Of a stretch of DNA of 64,000 nt, positions 42,001-53,484 are shown one piece after another (the stretch's first letter is position 1; each line of letters starts with the position of its first letter). The notes beneath the pieces were generated by a model. That model was given only the letters and a program-made list of their open reading frames with translations. It made no database searches and was not told the origin of the DNA. Both the position numbers and the translations under genes were made by a program. The stretch is from Ptiloglossa arizonensis (Eukaryota; Arthropoda; Insecta; Hymenoptera; Colletidae), in contig NW_027478388.1 in assembly GCF_051014685.1 (NCBI RefSeq), positions 2,157,180 to 2,221,179 on the forward strand. The letters run 5' to 3'.

Positions 42001-45000
42001 AAAAATTTTGATGGTTTCTCAAACATTCCTTAACTTCAAACTCCCATATCTCGCGAACGGATTGACAAACTCGAGAAATTCCTGTTGCGTCTGAAAGTAG
42101 AAGCTCGCCCGATTACAACGTTATGTGTATTTTTCCCCTAGGCAATTGTAGTTATTGGTTTCGATTATCAGATTTGCGAAAATTTTGATGGTTCCTCAAC
42201 CATTCCTTAACTTCAAACTCTCATATCTCGCGAATGGATTGACGAACTCGAGTAGTTCCTGTTGCATATGAAAGTAGAAACTCGCCCGATTACAAAGGCA
42301 TGTGCATTTTTCCCCTAGGCCTTTGTAGTTATTGGTTTCGAGTATCAGACTTGCGAAAATTTTGATGGTTTCTCAACCATTCCTTAACTTCAAACTCCCA
42401 TATCTCGCGAACGGATTTACGCAACCGAGAAATTCCGGTTGCATCTGAAAGTAGAAGCTCGCCCGATTACAACTTTATGTGTATTTTTCCCCTAGGCCAT
42501 TGTAGTTATTGGTTTCGGGTATCAGACTTGCGAAAATTTTGATGGTTCCTCAACCATTCCTTAACTTCAAACTCCCATATCTCGCGAACGGATTGACGAA
42601 CTCGAGAAATTCCTGTTGCATCTGAAAGTAGAACCTCGCCCGATTACAAAGCTATGTGTATTTTTCCCTAGGCCTTTGTAGTTATTGGTCTCTAGGATCA
42701 GAAATGTGAAAATTTTGATGGTTTCTCAACGGTTCCTTAACTTCGAACTCCCATATCTCGCGAACGGAATGACGAACTCGAGAAATTCCTGTTGCATCTG
42801 AAAGTGGAAACTCGCCCGATTACAAAGGTATGTGTATTTTTCCCCTAGGCCTTTGTAGTTATTGGTTTCGAGTATCAGACTTTCGAAAATTTTGATGGTT
42901 TCTCAAGCATTCCTTAACTTCAAACTCCCATTTCTTGCGAACGGATTGACGAACTCGAGAAATTCCTGTTGCATCTGAAAGTAGAAACTCGCCCGATTAC
43001 AAAGATATGTGTGCTTGTCCCCTAGGCCTTTGTTGTTATTAGTTTCGAGTATCAGACTTGCGAAAATTTTGAGGGTTTCCCAACCATTCCTTAACTTCAA
43101 GCTCCCATATCTCGCGAACGGATTGACGAACTCGAGAAATTCATGTTGCATCTGAAAGTAGAGACTCGCCCGATTAGAATGGAGCGGGTACTTTTCCCCT
43201 AGGCCATTCCAGATATGCGTTTCTAGCATCAGAATTGCGAAAATTTCGATGGTTCCTCAACCATTCCTTAACTTCAAACTCCCATATCTTGCGAACGGAT
43301 TGACGAACTCGAGAAATTCCAGTTTCATCTGAAAGTAGAAAATCGCCCGATTACAAAGATATGTGTGTTTTTCCCCTAGGCCTTTGTAGTTATTGGTTTC
43401 GAGTATCAGACTTTCGAAAATTTTGATGGTTTCTCAAGCATTCCTTAACTTCAAACTCCCATATCTTGCGAACGGATTGAAGAACTCGAGAAATTCCTGT
43501 TGCCTCTGAAAGTGGAATCACGCCCGATTACAAAGGTATGTGCATTTTCCCCTAGGCCTTTGTAGTTATTGGTTTCGAGTATCAAATTTTCGAAAATTTT
43601 GATGGTTTCTCAAGCATTCCTTAAGTTCAAACTCCCATATCTTACGAACGGATTGATGAACTCGAGAAATTCCAGTTTCATCTGAAAGTAGAAACTCGCC
43701 CGATTACAAAGATATGTGTGTTTTTCCCTAGGCCTTTGTAGTTATTGGTTTCGAGTATTAAACTTTCGAAAATTTTGATGGTTTCTCAAGCATTCCTTAA
43801 GTTCAAACTCCCATATCTTGCGAACGGATTGACAAACTCGAGAAATTCCTGTTGCATCTGAAAGTGGAAACTCGCCCGATTACAAAGGTACGTGCATTTT
43901 TCCCCTTGGTCTTTGTAGTCATTGGTTTCGAGAATCAGTCTTGCGAAAATTTTGATGGTTTCTCAAGCATTCCTTAACTTCAAACTCGCATATCTCGCGA
44001 ACGGATTGACGAATTCGAGAAATTCCTTCTGCATCTGAAAGTAGAAACTCGACCGATTACAAAGGTATGTGTGTTTTCCCCTAGGCCTTTGTAGTTATTG
44101 GTTTCGAGTATCAGAATTGCGAAAACTTCGACGGTTTCCCAGCCATTCCTTAACTTCAAACTCCCATATCTCGCGAACGGATTGACGAACTCGAGAAATT
44201 CCTGTTGCGTCTGAAAGCGGAAGCTCGCCCGATTACAAAGGTATGTGTATTTTTCCCTAGGCCTTTGTAGTTATTGGTTTCTAGCATCAGAATCGTGAAA
44301 ATTTTGATTGTTTCTCAACCATTCCTTAACTTCAAACTCCCATATCTCGCGAACGGAATGACGAACTCGAGAAATTCCTGTTGCATCTGAAAGTAGAAAC
44401 TCGCCCGATTAGAATGGTGTGTGTACTTTTCCCCTAGGCCATTCCAGTTGTTCGTTTCTAGCATCAGGCTTTCGAAAATTTTGATGGTTTCTCAAGCATT
44501 CCTTAACTTCAAACTCCCATATCTTGCGAACGGATTGAAGAACTCGTGAAATTCCTGTTGCATCTGAAAGTGGAAACTCGCCCGATTACAAAGGTATGTG
44601 TATTTTTCCGCTAGGCCTTTGTAGTTATTGGTTTCGAGTATCAGACTTGCGAAAATTTTGAGGGTTTCCCAACCATTCCTTAACTCCAAACTCCCATATC
44701 TCGCGAACGGATTGACGAACTCGAGAAATTCCTGTTGCATCTGAAAGTAGAAACTCGCCCGATTACAAAGATATGTGTGTTTGTCCCCTAGGCCTTTGTA
44801 GTTATTGGTTTCGAGTATCAGACTTTCGAAAATTTTGATGGTTTCTCAAGCATTCCTTAACTTCAAACACCCATATCTTGCGAACGGATTGAAGAACTCG
44901 AGAAATTCCTGTTGCATCTGAAAGTGGAAACTCGCCCGATTACAAAGGTATGTGCATTTTCCCCTAGGCCTTTGTAGTTATTGGTTTCGAGTATCAGACT

Positions 45001-45945
45001 TTCGAAAATTTTGATGGTTTCTCAAGCATTCCTTAACTTAAAACTCCCATATCTTGCGAACGGATTGAAGAACTCGAGAAATTCCTGTTGCATCTGAAAG
45101 TAGAAACTCGCCCGATTACAAAGATATGTGTATTTTTCCCATAGGCCTTTGTTGTTATTGGTTTCGAGTATCAGACTTGAGAAAATTTTGAGAGTTTCCC
45201 AACCATTCCTCAACTTCAAACTCCCATATCTCGCGAACGGATTTACGAAATCGAGAAATTCCTGTTGCATCTGAAAGTAGAAACTCGCCCGATTAGAACT
45301 TGTGTGTACTTTTCCCCTAGGCCATTCCAGTTATTCGTTTCTAGCATCAGAATTGCGAAAATGTTGATGGTTTCTCAAACATTCCTTAACTTCAAACTCC
45401 CATATCTCGCGAACGGATTGACGAACTCGAGAAATTCCTGTTGCATCTGAAAGTGGAAACTCGCCCGATTACAAAGGTATGTGCATTTTTCCCCTAGGCC
45501 ATTGTAGTTATTGGTTTTGAGTATCAGATTTGCGAAAATTTTGATGGTTTCTCAACCATTCCTTAACTTCAAACTCCCATATCTCGCGAACGGATTTACG
45601 CAACCGAGAAATTCCGGTTGCATCTGAAAGTAGAAGCTCGCCCGATTACAACGTTATGTGTATTTTTCCCCTAGGCCATTGTAGTTATTGGTTTCGGGTA
45701 TCAGACTTGCGAAAATTTTGATGGTTCCTCAACCATTCCTTAACTTCAAACTCCCATATCTCGCGAACGGATTGACGAACTCGAGAAATTCCTGTTGCAT
45801 CTGAAAGTAGAAACTCGCCCGATTACAAAGGTATGTGTATTTTTCCCTAGGCCTTTGTAGGTATTGGTCTCTAGGATCAGAATTGTGAAAATTTTGATGG
45901 TTTCTCAACCGTTCCTTAACTTCGAACTCCCATATCTCGCGAACG
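39076..45945. repeat. Super-repeat block, copy 2, rearranged (about 6.9 kb)
   Basis: The copy matches 30061 onward at an offset of 9015 bp. The offset becomes 9192 after one extra monomer near 39.9-40.1 kb. It then falls to 6893 near 43.3 kb because the 7-mer and 6-mer versions present in copy 1 (13 monomers, 2299 bp) are absent. It becomes 6540 after about 43.7 kb, where two more monomers are missing. AGGCATGTGC recurs at 39466, 40881 and 42296, all at 1415-bp (8-monomer) steps. Every change in offset is a whole number of monomers, as expected for unequal exchange in register. Confidence 0.9.
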
Positions 45946-47600
45946 TTTGACGAACTCGAGAAATTCCTTCTGCATCTGAAAGTAGAAACTCGACCGATTA
46001 CAAAGGTATGTGTGTTTTCCCCTAGGCCTTTGTAGTTATTGGTTTCGAGTATCAGAATTGCGAAAACTTCGACGGTTTCCCAGCCATTCCTTAACTTCAA
46101 ACTCCCATATCTCGCGAACGGATTGACGAACTCGAGAAATTCCTGTTGCGTCTGAAAGCGGAAGCTCGCCCGATTACAAAGGTATGTGTATTTTTCCCTA
46201 GGCCTTTGTAGTTATTGGTTTCTAGCATCAGAATCGTGAAAATTTTGATGGTTTCTCAACCATTCCTTAACTTCAAACTCCCATATCTCGCGAACGGAAT
46301 GACGAACTCGAGAAATTCCTGTTGCATCTGAAAGTAGAAACTCGCCCGATTAGAATGGTGTGTGTACTTTTCCCCTAGGCCATTCCAGTTGTTCGTTTCT
46401 AGCATCAGGCTTTCGAAAATTTTGATGGTTTCTCAAGCATTCCTTAACTTCAAACTCCCATATCTTGCGAACGGATTGAAGAACTCGTGAAATTCCTGTT
46501 GCATCTGAAAGTGGAAACTCGCCCGATTACAAAGGTATGTGTATTTTTCCGCTAGGCCTTTGTAGTTATTGGTTTCGAGTATCAGACTTGCGAAAATTTT
46601 GAGGGTTTCCCAACCATTCCTTAACTCCAAACTCCCATATCTTGCGAACGGATTGAAGAACTCGAGAAATTCCTGTTGCATCTGAAAGTGGAAACTCGCC
46701 CGATTACAAAGGTATGTGCATTTTCCCCTAGGCCTTTGTAGTTATTGGTTTCGAGTATCAGACTTTCGAAAATTTTGATGGTTTCTCAAGCATTCCTTAA
46801 CTTAAAACTCCCATATCTTGCGAACGGATTGAAGAACTCGAGAAATTCCTGTTGCATCTGAAAGTAGAAACTCGCCCGATTACAAAGATATGTGTGTTTT
46901 TCCCCTAGGCCTTTGTTGTTATTGGTTTCGAGTATCAGACTTGAGAAAATTTTGAGAGTTTCCCAACCATTCCTCAACTTCAAACTCCCATATCTCGCGA
47001 ACGGATTTACGAAATCGAGAAATTCCTGTTGCATCTGAAAGTAGAAACTCGCCCGATTAGAACTTGTGTGTACTTTTCCCCTAGGCCATTCCAGTTATTC
47101 GTTTCTAGCATCAGAATTGCGAAAATGTTGATGGTTTCTCAAACATTCCTTAACTTCAAACTCCCATATCTCGCGAACGGATTGACGAACTCGAGAAATT
47201 CCTGTTGCATCTGAAAGTGGAAACTCGCCCGATTACAAAGGTATGTGCATTTTTCCCCTAGGCCATTGTAGTTATTGGTTTTGAGTATCAGATTTGCGAA
47301 AATTTTGATGGTTTCTCAACCATTCCTTAACTTCAAACTCCCATATCTCGCGAACGGATTTACGCAACCGAGAAATTCCGGTTGCATCTGAAAGTAGAAG
47401 CTCGCCCGATTACAACGTTATGTGTATTTTTCCCCTAGGCCATTGTAGTTATTGGTTTCGGGTATCAGACTTGCGAAAATTTTGATGGTTCCTCAACCAT
47501 TCCTTAACTTCAAACTCCCATATCTCGCGAACGGATTGACGAACTCGAGAAATTCCTGTTGCATCTGAAAGTGGAAACTCGCCCGATTACAAAGGTACGT
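45946..47600. repeat. Third, partial copy of the block seen at 44.0-45.6 kb (10/11-mer)
   Basis: ATTCCTTCTGCATCTG and AACTCGACCG at about 45963 match 44022 at an offset of 1941 bp (11 monomers). After loss of one monomer near 46.65 kb the offset is 1764 bp (10 monomers). Markers are AACTTCGACGGTTTCCCAGC, TAGAACTTGTGTG and TTGAGAAAATTTTGAGAG. The match runs to about 47560. Confidence 0.88.
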
Positions 47601-48785
47601 GCATTTTTCCCCTAGGTCTTTGTAGTTATTGGTTTCTAGCATCAGAATTTTGAAAATTTTGAGGGTTTCCCACCCATTCCTTAACTTCAAGTTCTCATAA
47701 TCTCGCGAACGGATTGACGAACTCGAGAAATTCCTGCTGCATCTGAAAGTAGAAACTCGACCGATTACAAAGGTATGTGTGTTTGTCCCCTAGGCCTTTG
47801 TAGTTATTGGTTTCGAGTATCCGACTTTCGAAAATTTTGATGGTTTCTCAAGCATTCCTTAACTTCAAACACCCATATCTTGCGAACGGATTGAAGAACT
47901 CGAGAAATTCCTGTTGGGTCTGAAAGTAGAAACTCGCCCGATTACAATGGTGTGTGTACTTTTCCCCTAGGTCATTCCAGTTTTTGGTTTCGAGTATCAG
48001 ACCAGCGAAAATTTTGATGGTTTCTCAAACATTCCTTAACTTCAAACTCCCATATCTCGCGAACGGATTTACGCAATCGAGAAATTCCGGTTGCATCTGA
48101 AAGTAGAAGCTCGCCCGATTACAACGTTATGTGTATTTTTCCCCTAGGCCATTGTAGTTATTGGTTTCGGGTATCAGACTTGCGAAAATTTTGATGGTTC
48201 CTCAACCATTCCTTAACTTCAAACTCCCATATCTCGCGAAAGGATTGAAGAACTCGAGAAATTCCTTTTGCATCTGAAAGTAGAAACTCGCCCGATTACA
48301 AAGATATTTGTGTTTGTCCCCTAGGCCTTTGTAGTTATTCGTTTCGAGAATCAGACTTTCGAAAATTTTGATGGTTTCTCAAGCATTCCTTAACTTAAAC
48401 ACCCATATCTTGCGAACGGATTGAAGAACTCGAGAAATTCCTGTAGCATCTGAAAGTGGAAACTCGCCCGATTACAAAGGTATGTGCATTTTCCCCTAGG
48501 CCTTTGTAGTTATTGGTTTCGAGTATCAAACTTTCGAAAATTTCGATGGTTCCTCAAGCATTCCTAAACTTCAAACTCCCATATCTTGTGAACGGATTGA
48601 CGAATTCGGGAAATTCCTGTTGCATCTGAAAGTAGAAACTCGCCCGATTACAAAGACATGTGTGTTTTTCCCCTAGGCCTTTGTAGTTATTGGTTTCGAG
48701 TATCAGACTTGCGAAAATTTTGAGGGTTTCCCAACCATTCCTTAACTCCAAACTCCCATATCTCGCGAACGGAATTACGAAATCG
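47601..48785. repeat. Mixed satellite monomers
   Basis: About 6.7 monomers. The stretch near 48390-48610 (CTTAACTTAAACACCC, GTAGCATCTG, CCTAAACTTC, GAATTCGGG) matches units near 21350-21570, and in part those near 26160-26345. It is a clear example of the same monomer series at distant sites in the array. No gene is seen. Confidence 0.75.
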
Positions 48786-49946
48786 AGAAATTCCTGTTGC
48801 ATCTGAAAGTAGAAACTCGCCCGATTACAATGGTGTGTGTACTTTTCCCCTAGGTCATTCCAGTTATTGGTTTCGAGTATCAGACCAGCAAAAATTTTGA
48901 TGGTTTCTCAAACATTCCTTAACTTCAAACTCCCATATCTCGCGAACGGATTGACGAACTCGAGAAATTCCTGTTGCGTCTGAGAGTAGAAGCTAGCCCG
49001 ATTACAACGTTATGTGTATTTTTCCCCTAGGCCATTGTAGTTATTGGTTTCGATTATCAGATTTGCGAAAATTTTGATGGTTCCTCAACCATTCCTTAAC
49101 TTCAAACTCCCATATCTCGCGAATGGATTGACGAACTCGAGCAGTTCCTGTTGCATATGAAAGTAGAAACTCACCCGATCACAAAGGCATGTGCATTTTT
49201 CCCCTAGGCCTTTGTAGTTATTGGTTTCGAGTATCAGACTTGCGAAAATTTTGAGGGTTTCCCAACCATTCCTTAACTCCAAACTCCCATATCTCGCGAA
49301 CGGATTTAAGAAATCGGGAAATTCCTGTTGCATCTGAAAGTAGAAACACGCCCGATTACAATGGTGTGTGTACTTTACCCCTAGGTCATTCCAGTTATTG
49401 GTTTCGAGTATCAGACCAGCAAAAATTTTGATGGTTTCTCAAACATTCCTTAACTTCAAACTCCCATATCTCACGAACGGATTGACGAACTCGAGAAATT
49501 CCTGTTGCATCTGAAAGTAGAAGCTCGCCCGATTACAACGTTATGTGTATTTTTCCCCTAGGCCATTGTAGTTATTGGTTTCGATTATCAGATTTGCGAA
49601 AATTTTGATGGTTCCTCAACCATTCCTTAACTTCAAACTCCCATATCTCGCGAATGGATTGACGAACTCGAGCAGTTCCTGTTGCATATGAAAGTAGAAA
49701 CTCACCCGATCACAAAGGCATGTGCATTTTTCCCCTAGGCCTTTGTAGTTATTGGTTTCGAGTATCAGACTTGCGAAAATTTTGATGGTTTCTCAACCAT
49801 TCCTTAACTTCAAACTCCCATATCTCGCGAACGGATTTACGCAATCGAGAAATTCCGGTTGCATCTGAAAGTAGAAGCTCGCCCGATTACAACGTTATGT
49901 GTATTTTTCCCCTAGGCCATTGTAGTTATTGGTTTCGGGTATCAGA
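48786..49946. repeat. 1.16-kb segment duplicated 3538 bp downstream, copy 1
   Basis: It is nearly identical to 52324-53484 (offset 3538 bp, 20 monomers). Shared rare variants are CTGAGAGTAGAAGCTAGCCC, ACTCACCCGATCACAAAGGC, AAATCGGGAAATTCC, GTACTTTACCCC and CTCACGAACGG. Confidence 0.9.
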
Positions 49947-52323
49947 CTTTCGAAAATTCTGATGGTTTCTCAAGCATTCCTTAACTTCAAACTCCCATAT
50001 CTTGCGAACGGGTTGAAGAACTCGAGAAATTCCTGTTCCATCTGAAAGTAGAAACTCGCCCGATTTCAAAGATATGTGGGTTTTACCCCTAGGCCTTTGT
50101 TGTTATTGGTTTCGAGTATCAGACTTGCGAAAATTTTGAGAGTTTCCCAACCATTCCTTAACTCCAAACTCCCATATCTCGCGAACGGATTTACGAAATC
50201 GAGAAATTCCTGTTGCATCTGAAAGTGGAAACTCGCCCGATTACAAAGGTATGTGTATTTTTCCCATTGGCCTTTGTAGTTATTGGTTTCGAGTATCAGA
50301 CTTTCGAAAATTTTGATGGTTTCTCAAGCATTCCTTAACTTCAAACTCCCATATCTTGCGAACGGATTGACGAACTCGAGAAATTCCTGTTGCATCTGAA
50401 AGTAGAAACTCGCCCGATTACAAAGATATGTGTGTTTGTCCCCTAGGCCTCTGTAGTTATTGGTTTCGAGTATCAGACTTGCGAAAATTTTGATGGTTTC
50501 TCAAGCATTCCATAACTTCAAACTCCCATATCTTGCGAACGGATTGAAGAACTCGAGAAATTCCTGTTGCATCTGAAAGTAGAAACTCGCCCGATTACAA
50601 AGATATGTGTGTTTTTCCCCTAGGCCTTTGTTGTTATTGGTTTCGAGTATCAGACTTGCGAAAATTTTGAGAGTTTCCCAACCATTCCTTAACTCCAAAC
50701 TCCCATATCTCGCGAACGGATTTACGAAATCGAGAAATTCCTGTTGCATCTGAAAGTAGAAACTCGCCCGATTACAATGGTGTGTGTATTTTTCCCCTAG
50801 GTCATTCCAGTTATTGGTTTCGAGTATCAGACCAGCGAAAATTTTGATGGTTTCTCAAACATTCCTTAACTTCAAACTCTCATATCCCGCGAACGGATTG
50901 ACGAACTCGAGAAATTCGTGTTGCATCTGAAAGTAGAAACTCGCCCGATTACAATGGTGTGTGTACTTTTCCCCTAGGTCATTCCAGTTATTGGTTTCGA
51001 GTATCAGACCAGCGAAAATTTTGATGGTTTCTCAAACATTCCTTAACTTCAAACTCTCATATCCCGCGAACGGATTGACGAACTCGAGAAATTCGTGTTG
51101 CATCTGAAAGTAGAAACTCGCCCGATTACAATGGTGTGTGTACTTTTCCCCTAGGTCATTCCAGTTATTGGTTTCGAGTATCAGACCAGCGAAAATTTTG
51201 ATTGTTTCTCAAACATTCGTTAACTTCAAACTCCCATATCTCGCGAACGGAATGACGAACTCGAGAAATTCCTGTTGCATCTGAAAGTGGAAACTCGCCC
51301 AATTACAAAGGTATGTGCATTTTTCCGCTAGGCCTTTGTAGTCATTGGTTTCGAGTATCAGACTTGCGAAAATTTTGATGGTTTCTCAAACATTCCTTAA
51401 CTTCAAACTCCCGTATCTCGCGAACCGATTGATGAACTCGAGAAATTCCTGCTGCATCTGAAAGTAGAAACTCGCCCGATTACCAAGATATGTGTGTTTT
51501 CCCCTAGGCCTTTGTAGTTCTTGGTTTCGAGTATCAGACTTGCGAAAATTTTGAGGGTTTCTCAACCATTCCTTAACTTCAAACCCCCATATCTCGCGAA
51601 CGGATTGACGAACTCGAGAAATTCCTGTTGCATCTGAAAGCAGAAACTCGCCCGATTTCAACGGTATGTGCAATTTTTGCCGTAGGCCATAGTAGTTAAT
51701 GGTTTCCAGTATCAGACTTGCGAAAATTTTGATGGTCTCTCAAGCATTCCATAACTTCAAACTCCCGTATCTCGCGAACCGATTGACGAACTCGAGAAAT
51801 TCCTGCTGCATCTGAAAGTAGAAACTCGCCCGATTACGAAGTTATGTGTGTTTTCCCCTAGGCCATTCCAGTTATTGGTTTCGAGTATCAGACTTGCGAA
51901 AATGTTGATGGATTCTCAACCATTCCTTATCTTCAAACTCCCATATCTCGCGAACGGATTGACGAACTCGAGAAATTCCTGTTGCATCTGAAAGTGGAAA
52001 CTCGCCCGATTACAAAGGCATGTGCATTTTTCCCCTAGGCCTTTGTAGTTATTGGTTTCGAGTATCAGACTTGCGAAAATTTTGATGGTTTCTCAAGCTT
52101 TCCTTATCTTCAAACTCCCATATCTCGCGAACGGATTGACGAACTCGAGAAATTCCTGTTGCATCTGAAAGTAGAAACTCGCCCGATTACGAAGTTATGT
52201 GTGTTTTCCCCTAGGCCATTCCAGTTATTGGTTTCGAGTATCAGACTTGCGAAAATGTTGATGGATTCTCAAGCATTCCTTAACGTCAAACTCCCATATC
52301 TCGCGAACGGATTGACGAACTCG
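49947..52323. repeat. Satellite segment, source-like copy of 57.2-59.5 kb
   Basis: From about 49937 the sequence matches 57184 onward at an offset of 7247 bp (41 monomers); TTTTTCCCATTGG appears near 50259 and 57506. After about 51.2 kb the offset is 7778 bp because the downstream copy gained three monomers (531 bp). The segment includes unusual monomers with ATTTCAACGGTATGTGC, TTTTTGCCGTAGG and TAGTTAATGGTTTCC at about 51653-51710. No gene is seen. Confidence 0.85.
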
Positions 52324-53484
52324 AGAAATTCCTGTTGCATCTGAAAGTAGAAACTCGCCCGATTACAATGGTGTGTGTACTTTTCCCCTAGGTCATTCCA
52401 GTTATTGGTTTCGAGTATCAGACCAGCAAAAATTTTGATGGTTTCTCAAACATTCCTTAACTTCAAACTCCCATATCTCGCGAACGGATTGACGAACTCG
52501 AGAAATTCCTGTTGCGTCTGAGAGTAGAAGCTAGCCCGATTACAACGTTATGTGTATTTTTCCCCTAGGCCATTGTAGTTATTGGTTTCGATTATCAGAT
52601 TTGCGAAAATTTTGATGGTTCCTCAACCATTCCTTAACTTCAAACTCCCATATCTCGCGAATGGATTGACGAACTCGAGCAGTTCCTGTTGCATATGAAA
52701 GTAGAAACTCACCCGATCACAAAGGCATGTGCATTTTTCCCCTAGGCCTTTGTAGTTATTGGTTTCGAGTATCAGACTTGCGAAAATTTTGAGGGTTTCC
52801 CAACCATTCCTTAACTCCAAACTCCCATATCTCGCGAACGGATTTAAGAAATCGGGAAATTCCTGTTGCATCTGAAAGTAGAAACACGCCCGATTACAAT
52901 GGTGTGTGTACTTTACCCCTAGGTCATTCCAGTTATTGGTTTCGAGTATCAGACCAGCAAAAATTTTGATGGTTTCTCAAACATTCCTTAACTTCAAACT
53001 CCCATATCTCACGAACGGATTGACGAACTCGAGAAATTCCTGTTGCATCTGAAAGTAGAAGCTCGCCCGATTACAACGTTATGTGTATTTTTCCCCTAGG
53101 CCATTGTAGTTATTGGTTTCGATTATCAGATTTGCGAAAATTTTGATGGTTCCTCAACCATTCCTTAACTTCAAACTCCCATATCTCGCGAATGGATTGA
53201 CGAACTCGAGCAGTTCCTGTTGCATATGAAAGTAGAAACTCACCCGATCACAAAGGCATGTGCATTTTTCCCCTAGGCCTTTGTAGTTATTGGTTTCGAG
53301 TATCAGACTTGCGAAAATTTTGATGGTTTCTCAACCATTCCTTAACTTCAAACTCCCATATCTCGCGAACGGATTTACGCAATCGAGAAATTCCGGTTGC
53401 ATCTGAAAGTAGAAGCTCGCCCGATTACAACGTTATGTGTATTTTTCCCCTAGGCCATTGTAGTTATTGGTTTCGGGTATCAGA
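52324..53484. repeat. 1.16-kb duplicated segment, copy 2
   Basis: Second copy of 48786-49946 at an offset of 3538 bp. It ends where the sequence changes to TTGCAAAAATTTTGGTGG. Its 3' part, from about 53093, overlaps the start of the following 12/13-mer HOR. Confidence 0.9.
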
